Assembly (NCBI GenBank): GCA_023443865.1
Contig: JAEZST010000022.1
Span: 1-64,000, forward strand
Length of the DNA stretch: 64,000 bases
Source: Spirochaetota bacterium
Lineage (GTDB): Bacteria > Spirochaetota > Spirochaetia > Treponematales > Treponemataceae
Reading direction: 5' to 3'
The notes under the pieces were generated by a model. That model had not been told where the DNA came from, searched no databases, and saw nothing but the letters and a program-made list of their open reading frames with translations. Shown here piece by piece: positions 16,210-23,943 of this stretch. The translations under genes and the position numbers were made by a program. Numbering within the stretch: position 1 is the first letter of the stretch; each line of letters starts with the position of its first letter.

Positions 16210-17388
16210 ATGAAAATTGAAGACATTCAGGAAATCGAATTGGCTATGAATCGTCGTATCTCCTCAATGCCGACGAAAATCCGACCCTTTACCCGGGAAA
16301 TCGGTACCCTCCCCCGTGCCTTAATGCTGACAGGTCCACGGGGCGTCGGAAAAACGACATTCTTGCTGCACCATGCAAAGGGAAGGAAAATACTCTACTT
16401 CTCCGCCGACAATCCGATTTTTTCGGGAGAACCGCTTTATAACACGATTAAGGCGATCTGTATGGCGGGTTATGAGGGCGTCATTATCGATGAGGTCCAT
16501 CATGCCCGGGATTGGAGCTTACATCTCAAAGCCATCTATGACGATTTTCCCGCGCATTTCTTCTGGGTCAGCGATTCATCATCCCTCATTCTGAGGTCGG
16601 GCATCGGTGATACTTCCCGTCGCTATGTCCCAATCCGTATGCCGCTTCTGTCATTTCGCGAATTCCTTTATCTCGAAACCGGTGCGGAATATCATCCCTA
16701 CGAGCCGTTCGGGACACTGATGGAATTACCTCTCCAGCCTTCACCGGCAGTTCTTGATGCGTTTCGAAAATATCGCGTAGTCGGCACCCGGCCCTTTTAC
16801 TCAGAGGGAAATTTCGCCGATCGTATGCTCGCCATTCTCGATAAAACCCTGTATACCGATGTCCCGTACTTCTTACCCGCGCTCTCGGACGGAAATCTAC
16901 GGCTCATGAAGGCGATTACCGGAACGCTCGCCTCCGCAAGCATTCCCCGTCTTCAGGTTCGTTCCCTTTGCTCCGATTGGGGAATCGGAGCAGAAAAGCT
17001 TTATCAGATTCTAAACGTGATGGAATCGGTGGGCGTGCTCAGAATAATTCGAACGGAAAACGACACGAAAGCAAAAACTGCGGGAGATAAACTTTTTTTC
17101 GCCGACCCCTCGTACTATACAGTCTTTCGCGGTGATTCCGGAACCGCGCGGGAAGCGTTGGTGGCAGCCTTTTTTGAGGAAGCGGGTTGGGTCGTGGAAT
17201 CTGCAAAGGACGATTCAACGGGCGATTTTGTCGTTTCCCGGCGCACTCTTTCGGCAATGGAAAAAATCAAGATAGAAGTCGGCGGTGCCTCCAAGAAGCT
17301 TAATAAAGCTGACTTCGTAATCCGCGACGATATCGATTATCCCGCCTCAAAAACCATTCCCCTCTGGCTCGCCGGAATGGCCTGGTAG
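16210..17388 (+). CDS. AAA ATPase with DUF4143-type C-terminus
   Basis: A 392-aa ATPase. Walker A is GPRGVGKT (about residues 43-50) and Walker B is GVIIDEVHHA, with the sensor region in FFWVSDSSS. This is the AAA_14 type. The C-terminal part (about 230-392) holds a winged-helix-like segment and a nuclease-like DUF4143 region ending in IPLWLAGMAW. Such proteins are widespread, often multi-copy and horizontally spread; their function is mostly unknown, with suggested defence or toxin-antitoxin links. Codon and base use looks less GC-rich than the neighbours. A remnant of a paralogue follows, and 90-bp direct repeats enclose both. Confidence 0.8.
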   Translation: MKIEDIQEIELAMNRRISSMPTKIRPFTREIGTLPRALMLTGPRGVGKTTFLLHHAKGRKILYFSADNPIFSGEPLYNTIKAICMAGYEGVIIDEVHHARDWSLHLKAIYDDFPAHFFWVSDSSSLILRSGIGDTSRRYVPIRMPLLSFREFLYLETGAEYHPYEPFGTLMELPLQPSPAVLDAFRKYRVVGTRPFYSEGNFADRMLAILDKTLYTDVPYFLPALSDGNLRLMKAITGTLASASIPRLQVRSLCSDWGIGAEKLYQILNVMESVGVLRIIRTENDTKAKTAGDKLFFADPSYYTVFRGDSGTAREALVAAFFEEAGWVVESAKDDSTGDFVVSRRTLSAMEKIKIEVGGASKKLNKADFVIRDDIDYPASKTIPLWLAGMAW

Positions 17389-17419
17389 AGGTTCATCGAA
17401 AGGTTTACGATCGTTTACG

Positions 17420-17536
17420 CTTGAAATTGGCGGCGCCGGGAAGAACCGGAAGGAAGCGGACTTCGTAAACCGCGACGATATTGACCTACCCTCGCGTAAC
17501 TCGATCCCATTGTGGCTCTTGGGCCTTGGCTGGTAG
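17420..17536 (+). pseudogene. 3' fragment of a second AAA/DUF4143 ATPase gene
   Basis: In frame from 17420 the DNA encodes 38 residues, LEIGGAGKNRKEADFVNRDD and then a tail ending IPLWLLGLGW before a TAG at 17534. These line up along their whole length with the last residues of the intact ATPase (IEVGGASKKLNKADFVIRDD ... IPLWLAGMAW). No start codon or upstream coding is left. It is the end of a diverged paralogue, left by deletion or recombination between tandem copies. Confidence 0.85.
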
Positions 17537-17568
17537 CTGAATCAATTATTCGTAAGAGGGAATAAGAC

Positions 17569-17660
17569 TGAGGCAGAACGCGCGAAGCGGGGAGGGCCGG
17601 AAACTTCGTTTCCTCTCGCGACGCGCGGAGCCCCCGCGGAGCGGGTCCCTGCGGGGGCGG
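17569..17660. repeat. 90-bp direct repeat, right copy
   Basis: Matches 16031-16120 in order and orientation (GGGAGGGCCGG, AAACTTCGTTTCCTC, CGGAGCCCCCGCGGAG). It ends close to the stop codon of the PH-like gene at 17676. Confidence 0.75.
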
Positions 17661-17675
17661 TACGGAGGCGGCGAT

Positions 17676-18158
17676 TTATCCCCGCCGCGTTCCCCCCGCG
17701 CGCTTCGCCAGGAACGCGTACAGTTCACGCTCCCTCCCGGCCAGGGTTTCCCGGTTGAGGATAAAGCCCTGTTTCGTTCGGGTATAGAGGATGAGCATTC
17801 CCCGTATTCGGGTAACGGACTTCAGCTCGGTCAAGCTCACCCGCGAGCTTTTTTCCCCCGCCGTCACCGTGATTCCCCCGGCGTCGATCCTCATTTCCAT
17901 GTCCTCGGGCATTGCGGAGACGATCCTTTTACTCCTCAGCCAAATGACCAACGGCTGAAGCGCGGGGAAAAGCGCGATTCCCAAGGGCATGAGAATCCGC
18001 AACCCAAGGTTGGCCGAGGGCCAGAACCGGTAGGCCAGCAGGGCCATGGAAACCGTGAAAACGATATTGACGACCCCCGCCATGGAACGGTACACGTTGA
18101 CCAGGGCGAGGATCACGAGATTTCCGGGGCGAACCCGATAGCGAAAGGAGAACTCCAT
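17676..18158 (-). CDS. YcxB-like membrane protein
   Basis: A 160-aa protein with two hydrophobic segments (about residues 28-75) followed by a PH-like domain typical of the YcxB family (GGITVTAGEKSSRVSLTELKSVTRIRGMLIL, read across about 95-130). Function unknown. It starts nine bases after dctM and is transcribed with the TRAP genes. Its C-terminus is basic. Nothing in the sequence ties it to transport, so it could be a passenger of the operon. Confidence 0.7.
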   Translation of the reverse strand: MEFSFRYRVRPGNLVILALVNVYRSMAGVVNIVFTVSMALLAYRFWPSANLGLRILMPLGIALFPALQPLVIWLRSKRIVSAMPEDMEMRIDAGGITVTAGEKSSRVSLTELKSVTRIRGMLILYTRTKQGFILNRETLAGRERELYAFLAKRAGGTRRG

Positions 18159-18167
18159 GCCGCGCCG

Positions 18168-19460
18168 TTATTTCATGAGCGAGGGCAGGAACAGGCTGAT
18201 GGACGGGATAAACGTCACCAGGAGCAGCGCCACGATCATCAATAGGTAAAAAGGCAGCGTCGCCTTGACCAGCCGCTCTATGGGCACCTTTCCCACCGCG
18301 GAGCCGATGAAGAGCACCGTGCCTACCGGGGGCGTTAATAGCCCGATGCCGCAGTTCAGTATAATCATGATGCCGAACTGGATCGGCGATATGCCGATGC
18401 TCGTCGCGATGGGCAGCAGGATCGGCGTCGCGATCAGGATTATCGGGGCCATGTCCATTATCATGCCCAGGATCAGGAGAATTGCGTTCAGGAGCAGGGC
18501 GATGATAAAGGGGTTATGGGTCAGTCCCACGATGAAGTTCGCCGCGAGCGTCGGTACGTTCAACCGGGTAAGCAAGAAGCCGAAGATGCTGGAGGTGGAG
18601 ATCAGTATCAAGACGATGGACAGGGTATGAACGCACTGGTCCAATACCTTCCAGACGCCCTTCCAGTCAAGGCCCTTGTAAATGAAGACGCTCACGATAA
18701 GGCTATAGAACACCGCGATCGCAGCCGATTCGGTCGGTGTAAACACGCCGAACACCACGCCGACCACCACGATAACCACCGCCGCGAGGGCCCAGAACGA
18801 GGCCAGGAACTGCTTCCCGAGGTTCTTGAGGCTGAACTTGTTTCCTTTCGGGTAATTGCGCTTCACCGAGAAGTAATAGGAACCGACCATCAGCGACCCG
18901 GCCAAAACCGCCGCCGGAAGGTATCCGGCCAGGAAGAGGCTCGCCACGGAAATTCCGCCCGCCGAGGTCGCGTAGATAACCATGTTGTGGCTGGGCGGCA
19001 CTAAAAGCCCCTCGCAGGAACTGGTGATCGTTACCGCCGTGGCGAAATCGTCGTCGTAGCCCTGCTCGACCATCATCGGGATCATGATGCTTCCGATGGA
19101 CGCGGTGTCGGCCGCGGCGGAACCGGAAATGCCCCCGAAGAAGTACGAGGCCACGATATTGACCATGGCCATGCCGCCCCGCATCCAGCCCACGCAGGCG
19201 TCCGCCAGGGCGATAAGCCGCTCCGAGATTCCGCCCGAGCCCATGAGATAGCCCATGGTTATGAAGAAGGGCACCGCCATGAGGCTGAACGAACTGATTC
19301 CCTTGACCATTTGCTGGGCCACCGTGGAGAGGGGGAGGCCCTGGTACAGGAGGCAAAGGATCGAGGAAAGGGCCACCGCGTACGCTATGGGGAACCTGAT
19401 CGCCACCAGGAGCAGAAAACTGCCGAGCAGAATGAAAATTGCCATGCTGTTGACTATCAT
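18168..19460 (-). CDS. dctM: TRAP transporter large permease (DctM)
   Basis: A 430-aa polytopic membrane protein of the DctM family, the channel subunit of a TRAP transporter that imports an organic acid or other small anion with Na+. It has about 12 hydrophobic segments, the FFGGISGSAAADTASIGSIM helical hairpin (about 115-140), PPSHNMVIY and the C-terminal GLLTPPVGTVLF block. The start at 19460 overlaps the dctQ stop by four bases (ATGA). The longer frame upstream lies within dctQ in another frame and is rejected. Confidence 0.95.
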   Translation of the reverse strand: MIVNSMAIFILLGSFLLLVAIRFPIAYAVALSSILCLLYQGLPLSTVAQQMVKGISSFSLMAVPFFITMGYLMGSGGISERLIALADACVGWMRGGMAMVNIVASYFFGGISGSAAADTASIGSIMIPMMVEQGYDDDFATAVTITSSCEGLLVPPSHNMVIYATSAGGISVASLFLAGYLPAAVLAGSLMVGSYYFSVKRNYPKGNKFSLKNLGKQFLASFWALAAVVIVVVGVVFGVFTPTESAAIAVFYSLIVSVFIYKGLDWKGVWKVLDQCVHTLSIVLILISTSSIFGFLLTRLNVPTLAANFIVGLTHNPFIIALLLNAILLILGMIMDMAPIILIATPILLPIATSIGISPIQFGIMIILNCGIGLLTPPVGTVLFIGSAVGKVPIERLVKATLPFYLLMIVALLLVTFIPSISLFLPSLMK

Positions 19461-19984
19461 AGGGTCGCTTCCTCGCCGAGCACGATCGCCTTCAATTGGC
19501 GGATAATGGTTTCGATCTCGAAGATCACCATGGCGACTCCCGCCAGCGGTACCGGGAAGTACATCCAGAATCGGGAAACCGTGGGCATGCTCACGTAAAA
19601 GCCGCGGGACCCGAGTTTTTGCGCGTAGTTCCATCCGACGAAAATCATGACGAAGCCCAGGACCATCACCGCGATATCGGAGAATAGGTCAAGGGCGATG
19701 ATCAACCGTTTGGGGAGGTACCGGTCGAGCGCCGACATCCTGATATGGCTATTGCGCCGGATGGCCAGCGCGGCGGAAAGGACGGCCATATAGACCATGC
19801 AGGAAAGCACGACTTCCTCGCTCCACGCGGGATCGGGAATAAAGGGTACGTAGCGGCCGGCAACGGCGAATCCGGTTATGAGGATATCCACTACCAGCAG
19901 TACCTTGCAGATAAAAAGAATGGCCTTATACATGAGGTCGTAAAAGGGCTTTATCTTATCCGCTATTTTAAAAACCGCTTTCAT
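19457..19984 (-). CDS. dctQ: TRAP transporter small permease (DctQ)
   Basis: A 175-aa membrane protein with four hydrophobic segments, matching DctQ. Features are DPAWSEEVVLSCMVYMAVLSAA and the conserved RRNSHIRM loop between helices 2 and 3. It sits between dctP and dctM and overlaps dctM by four bases. A strong hairpin separates it from dctP. The substrate cannot be told from this subunit. Confidence 0.92.
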   Translation of the reverse strand: MKAVFKIADKIKPFYDLMYKAILFICKVLLVVDILITGFAVAGRYVPFIPDPAWSEEVVLSCMVYMAVLSAALAIRRNSHIRMSALDRYLPKRLIIALDLFSDIAVMVLGFVMIFVGWNYAQKLGSRGFYVSMPTVSRFWMYFPVPLAGVAMVIFEIETIIRQLKAIVLGEEATL

Positions 19985-19999
19985 TGTGTCTCCAATAAT

Positions 20000-20033
20000 A
20001 TGGCACAGGAACGGAAACCCGTCCCTGTGCCAT
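20000..20033 (-). other. Strong intercistronic hairpin between dctP and dctQ
   Basis: ATGGCACAGG (20000-20009) pairs with CCTGTGCCAT (20024-20033). A second small stem (AACGGC/GCCGTT) lies near 20061-20076. Such stems after the binding-protein gene usually protect the dctP message or lower expression of the permeases. Confidence 0.6.
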
Positions 20034-20097
20034 GGCTTTCCGGAAAGATCTTCATTTCAAACAACGGCCTTCGCCGTTGGACGATAGCGGAAGGATC

Positions 20098-21111
20098 TTA
20101 TTTCATGTCGAGGAGCTTCTGGTAGAGCGCGGCGTTCGAGGCGGTCGATTCCTTGATTATCGCGGCGCACGCCTTCTGCCAGGGGGTTTTGTCCTTCACC
20201 TCGGTCACCGTAACGCCCGCTGCCTTCAGCGCGGCGAGGGCGTCGTTCTCGGCCTTCTCGGAAATGCTCCGGTTGTAGGCGGAGGCGATCTTTCCCGCCT
20301 CGGTCACCGCTTTCTGCTGGGCGGGGGAGAGCTTGTCCCAGGCTTCGTCGGTGATGATTACCTGGATCGCGCCGAGGGTATGGCCGTCAAGGATCATGTA
20401 GGGAGCGACCTCGTTGAAGGCCTTGGACTTGTAGTTCGCGATGGGCTGCTCGGCCGCGTCTACGACGCCGGTCTGGAGGGCGGAGTACAGTTCGTTATAG
20501 CTAACGACCGTGGGAGAGGCCCCGAGTCCCTTGACCATGCCGTTCATTATGGGATCGTTGGAGACGCGAATCTTCATGCCCGCGAGGGAAGCCATGTTGG
20601 CGAGGGGCTTGTTCGAGAAGAAATGGCGGAAGCCTTCCTCCCCGTAGAAAAGGCCGCGAATGCCGGTTCCCTTCTCGTGGGGCTCAAGCAGGAATTCGGG
20701 GGCGAGGGAGCTGTCCGCGAATTTCCAGAAGTGTTCCCGGCTCACGAAGGTGTAGGGAATGGAAAGGAGCTTGGATTTCTCGCCGCCGTAGCTGGTCAGG
20801 GCGAAGGCGGAAATGCGGGACATATCGATGGTGCCGCCGCCGCCGAGCATGGCGTCGAGGACGTCCTGCTCCGCGCCGAGAACGCCGCTGTGCTGGAGGT
20901 CGATCTTGACGGTGCCGTTGGAAAGCCGTTCCACCTCTTCCTTGAACTTCAGATCGGTTTGACCGACGATGGAATCGAGGGGATTCACTTCGGCGTAAAC
21001 CAAAGTTACTGCCTTTTCCGCCTGTGGCGCGGCCTTGTCGCTCTTGCCGCCCGCCATGACGCTGGTCATGGCCACGGTCAGTACCAAAAGGCCCAGTACG
21101 ATTTTCTTCAT
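20098..21111 (-). CDS. dctP: TRAP transporter solute-binding protein (DctP)
   Basis: A 337-aa exported solute receptor. A signal peptide covers about residues 1-20 and ends SVMAGGKSD, a form common in treponeme exported proteins. The DctP fold is indicated by LKFKEEVERLSNGTVKI, GLFYGEEGFRHFFSNKPL, and MKIRVSNDPIMNGMVKGLGA, whose Arg normally binds the substrate carboxylate. QTGVVDAAEQPIANYKS is the usual hinge-proximal block. It is first in dctPQM-YcxB and divergent from a MarR regulator. Confidence 0.94.
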   Translation of the reverse strand: MKKIVLGLLVLTVAMTSVMAGGKSDKAAPQAEKAVTLVYAEVNPLDSIVGQTDLKFKEEVERLSNGTVKIDLQHSGVLGAEQDVLDAMLGGGGTIDMSRISAFALTSYGGEKSKLLSIPYTFVSREHFWKFADSSLAPEFLLEPHEKGTGIRGLFYGEEGFRHFFSNKPLANMASLAGMKIRVSNDPIMNGMVKGLGASPTVVSYNELYSALQTGVVDAAEQPIANYKSKAFNEVAPYMILDGHTLGAIQVIITDEAWDKLSPAQQKAVTEAGKIASAYNRSISEKAENDALAALKAAGVTVTEVKDKTPWQKACAAIIKESTASNAALYQKLLDMK

Positions 21112-21237
21112 AGGAACTCCTTACGATCTAAGGAAAGGTCCAATTCAGTCGAGTATTTCCGGATTAGTGAGAAACGGTTGCCTCGTCAACGAATTTGCCT
21201 ATCCCGCGTTATGTACCGGCAACGCCGGTATTCCTCC

Positions 21238-21294
21238 AGCCTACGCCCGTAATTTCGCGCTGTCAAGAAAAGTTATGGGTAAAATTTTACATAA
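21238..21294 (-). promoter_or_regulatory. dctP promoter with upstream near-palindrome
   Basis: On the minus strand TTGACA (21266-21261), 17 bases and TAGGCT (21243-21238). Immediately upstream lies a near-palindrome (21273-21294) that begins TTATG, has the perfect core GTAAAATTTTAC and ends CATAA. The position suits an activator. It resembles the TTATG...CATAA repeats at the nifA and synthase-operon promoters. Confidence 0.6.
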
Positions 21295-21403
21295 TAAGGA
21301 GATAATCGCGTTTCTTGTTGATATATATCGGTTTTTTATTCGATAAAAGAGGGGTAATCGGCTCCTCTTTGGCCGTTTTGCGGTAAAAATCCGGTATCCG
21401 TTC

Positions 21404-21448
21404 TTGACTGCTTGCCGCCTGAGGTTTATAAAAGATACGAAATCGTAT
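21404..21448 (+). promoter_or_regulatory. marR promoter with autoregulatory palindrome
   Basis: TTGACT (21404-21409), 17 bases and TATAAA (21427-21432) form a strong promoter. ATACGA-AA-TCGTAT (21435-21448) overlaps the predicted start of transcription, a typical MarR self-repression site. A 7-bp hairpin AAAGAGG/CCTCTTT lies further up at 21346-21370. Confidence 0.65.
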
Positions 21449-21465
21449 TAAATAAGGAGGGCCCC

Positions 21466-21945
21466 ATGCAGGGCGCGGACGCGAATATACGCGAGCTCTA
21501 CGACAGCCTCGATGCCTTTTTACCGGCGTATTTCGGCTTCATTAACCCGGTGCTGCACCGGTACGAGGGCGAGGAAGGCGCCCTCAACGAAAACCAGATT
21601 AAGGTTCTCATGGCCATACGGAAAACCGGAATTATTTCCCAGGCGGAGATCAGCGATGTATTCATGATTCCCCGGACGAGCCTTACGACGGTGACGCGTT
21701 CCCTTGAAGCGCGCGGCCTGGTACGCAGGGAGACCGTCGGCGCGGATCGGCGAAGCCACGGGCTCGCGCTGACCGACGCGGGCCATGCCCTGCTCGACCG
21801 CAAGCGGGAGGAAAACCTGCGCGAGCTCGGCTCGCTGTTCGCGGACCTTTCGCCCGCCGAGGCGACCGCCGTTATTCGGGGCTTTCGGACGATGGAAGCG
21901 TATTTTAGCCGCGGGGGGTTCAATCCATGCATGCGGGACGCATAA
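21466..21945 (+). CDS. MarR-family transcriptional regulator
   Basis: A 159-aa winged-helix repressor. The recognition helices are in ISQAEISDVFMIPRTSLTTVTRSLEARGLVRRE, and the wing has GADRRSHGLALTDAG. Start 21466 is chosen because AAGGAGGGCCCC precedes it. It is divergent from the TRAP operon and overlaps the following gene by 19 bases, so it probably controls the TRAP genes, that gene, or both. The ligand is unknown. Confidence 0.88.
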   Translation: MQGADANIRELYDSLDAFLPAYFGFINPVLHRYEGEEGALNENQIKVLMAIRKTGIISQAEISDVFMIPRTSLTTVTRSLEARGLVRRETVGADRRSHGLALTDAGHALLDRKREENLRELGSLFADLSPAEATAVIRGFRTMEAYFSRGGFNPCMRDA

Positions 21946-22829
21946 GCGAATACGACGCCTTTGGGCCCTGGGTGTACCCCCTTACCGACGCGGAATCCAT
22001 TCCCCGGCTGTTTCGGCCCTATGCCGAACGGATAGCGGGAAGCCTTCTCGCGCTTAAGATTCCCCGGGACCTTGAGCGCCGCAACGCCACGCCGGACATG
22101 GACCTCTACGACGCCGTCCTGGCGGTATTCCCCGACGGCCTTCTCTACCTTGCCCGGAGGGAGCGCGACGGCCGCGCCGAGGTCGCCGAAACGGCGGTTT
22201 CCCTCGATCGGATAGACCGCCTTACCCGGGAGACCTTTTTGCTCCTCGGCTGCCTTACCGTCCATTGCGGGGGAAAGTCCGTCTCCATTCCCTATAACAC
22301 GGTATCGGACGCGCTCATGCGGGAAGCGTTCACCCTTATTCGGTCCATGCTTCCCCGGCGGGAAACGGGCGTATCGCCCTTCGCGGGGCTTCCTTCCCTG
22401 GTCCCCTCGACGGATTTCATGGAATTCGGTTTCGTTTCATTATGTCTTGACGCGATCAGGGAGTATCCCCGGCTTTCCCTCGTCGCGTATCAGCCCTTCC
22501 TGGAATACGGGGCGCCCCGCAGGCTGAAATCGAAATTCCTGACGGCGATCGCCCCGAAAAAGCGGCTGCGAACGGCCTTTGCCGTCTTGCGGAGCGATAC
22601 CGACCTCATGATCGTGACCCAGACCCATTCGGCCCGTAGGGACTCGCTGAGGGATTACGCGTATTCGGAGACCTTCATGCCCCTCGCTTCCGTCGAAAGC
22701 GTAACCGCGGCCGATTTCGGGGCGGGCACGTCATCGGTGCGGATATCGGGTAGGGGAACGGAGATCGCGCTGTTATGCGACGGCGCAAACCCGTACGCGG
22801 CGTCGTTGCGGGGCTTAACCGGGGCCTGA
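21927..22829 (+). CDS. Conserved-looking hypothetical protein downstream of marR
   Basis: A soluble 300-aa protein that I do not recognise. It lacks a signal peptide and membrane segments. The middle (FRPYAERIAGSLLALKIPRD ... LDLYDAVLAVFPDGLLYLARRERDG) and a later segment with LTVHCGGKSVSIPYNTVSDALM suggest two PH-like or beta-sandwich units, with an SVRISGRGTEIALL end. It overlaps marR by 19 bases, so both are co-translated. It converges on a strong terminator shared with the FMN-binding gene. Confidence 0.65.
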   Translation: MHAGRISEYDAFGPWVYPLTDAESIPRLFRPYAERIAGSLLALKIPRDLERRNATPDMDLYDAVLAVFPDGLLYLARRERDGRAEVAETAVSLDRIDRLTRETFLLLGCLTVHCGGKSVSIPYNTVSDALMREAFTLIRSMLPRRETGVSPFAGLPSLVPSTDFMEFGFVSLCLDAIREYPRLSLVAYQPFLEYGAPRRLKSKFLTAIAPKKRLRTAFAVLRSDTDLMIVTQTHSARRDSLRDYAYSETFMPLASVESVTAADFGAGTSSVRISGRGTEIALLCDGANPYAASLRGLTGA

Positions 22830-22846
22830 ACCGGGGCGTGTACGGC

Positions 22847-22879
22847 AAAAAAAAAGCCGGGACCCTGGAGGGCCCCGGC
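22847..22879 (-). terminator. Intrinsic terminator of the FMN-binding gene
   Basis: On the minus strand GCCGGGGCCCT, a short loop and AGGGTCCCGGC form an 11-bp stem followed by nine Ts. The plus strand also has a stem, but no U-run, so the direction is minus. Confidence 0.88.
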
Positions 22880-22909
22880 GAATGCGCGAATCCGAATCGC
22901 GATAGGCCG

Positions 22910-23728
22910 TTACTTTGCGGCCTTCAGGGCCTCGGCGGCGAGGAGCACCGCGGTGGGGCGTATCGACGCGCCGGAAACCGCGTCGGTGGTTCCGTCGGCC
23001 TTGATGGCTATTTTGGAGGGGTCCTGCGCGGCGACGATGGCGTTTTGCACGGCGACCGCCTGCACGTCCCATTCGCCCTTCTTGGCGACCTTACCCATGC
23101 CGTAGCGGCCCTCTTTCGACTCGACGATCTTCGATTTCTTCGCCGGATCGACGCTGGTGGCGCTCCACAAAACGTCGACCAGGGTGCCGTTTACCACCGT
23201 GCAGAGGACCGAGTCCTTCCAGCCGGAGTTTTTGTCGAAGTCTTTCTGCTCGGCGAAGTACCAGCCGTCTTTCTTGTACATGCCCTTGACGACCGGGGCG
23301 GTTCCCAGGGCTTCCTTCACCAGGGCGAAGAACTCGGAAACGTGGATGGTCGCGCCGGAGATGGCGTCGGTCCGGCCTTCCTTATCGAATTTGTCGAAAT
23401 TGACGTTTTGGGTTTTCACGAGATAGGCTTCCACGGCGGCGGCCTGCTTGTCCCATTCTCCCTGCTTGGCGGCCTTGGCCATGCCGTACTTGCCCGAAGC
23501 GGCCCAGGACTTTTTGTCCGTGGCCCCGGCGATATTGGAAATGCCGTTCCATTGGGCCTTGACGATCTTGCCGCCCTTCACCTCGACGATGACCTGCGAT
23601 TTCCAGCCGCTCGACTCAAAATCCGCCGCCTGCTTGAAATATACGCCGTCCTTTGCCTTAACCTGCGCGAACGCGGAAGTGGAGGCTGCCAGGGCGACCA
23701 CGAGTATCGCCGAAATTATTCGCTTCAT
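22910..23728 (-). CDS. Exported protein with two FMN-binding domains
   Basis: A 272-aa protein with a clear signal peptide (about residues 1-21, ending STSAFA) and two tandem FMN_bind repeats. Each ends with a DAxSGAT/S motif (DAISGATIHVS at about 120-130, DAVSGASIRPT at about 247-257), the threonine/serine site flavinylated by ApbE-type transferases in NqrC/RnfG-like proteins. It may act as an extracytoplasmic flavoprotein electron carrier. The two repeats are about 65% alike by eye. No apbE or membrane partner is in the window. It has its own promoter and terminator. Confidence 0.85.
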   Translation of the reverse strand: MKRIISAILVVALAASTSAFAQVKAKDGVYFKQAADFESSGWKSQVIVEVKGGKIVKAQWNGISNIAGATDKKSWAASGKYGMAKAAKQGEWDKQAAAVEAYLVKTQNVNFDKFDKEGRTDAISGATIHVSEFFALVKEALGTAPVVKGMYKKDGWYFAEQKDFDKNSGWKDSVLCTVVNGTLVDVLWSATSVDPAKKSKIVESKEGRYGMGKVAKKGEWDVQAVAVQNAIVAAQDPSKIAIKADGTTDAVSGASIRPTAVLLAAEALKAAK

Positions 23729-23760
23729 ATGTATCCCCTTCTGTGGAATAAAGTTAACTA

Positions 23761-23789
23761 AGGCTAAACCTCGGAGGGTTTTCTGTCAA
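23761..23789 (-). promoter_or_regulatory. Promoter of the FMN-binding gene
   Basis: On the minus strand TTGACA (23789-23784), 17 bases and TAGCCT (23766-23761). The start of transcription would lie about 30 bases before the ATG. Confidence 0.6.
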
Positions 23790-23828
23790 GGGTTGAACGT
23801 TACAGGTCCCGCGCGAACCGTCGCGCGT

Positions 23829-23918
23829 CCTTCGAACGGCCGTGAGGGACCGGCCTTCCCGAGAGGGGGGCTTCGTCGTTCCGAAGCCCACCTCCGTACC
23901 TGGCCCTTTCTGCCTCGG
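23829..23918. repeat. Dispersed intergenic repeat, copy 2
   Basis: The blocks CCTTCGAACGGC (23829-23840), GTGAGGGACCGGCCTTC and TGGCCCTTTCTGCCTCGG (23901-23918) repeat those at 283-343. This copy has an inserted stretch between the last two blocks. Both copies lie just beyond the 3' end of a minus-strand gene. Confidence 0.6.
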
Positions 23919-23943
23919 CCCTGCCCGTATCCCCGACGGGCGC

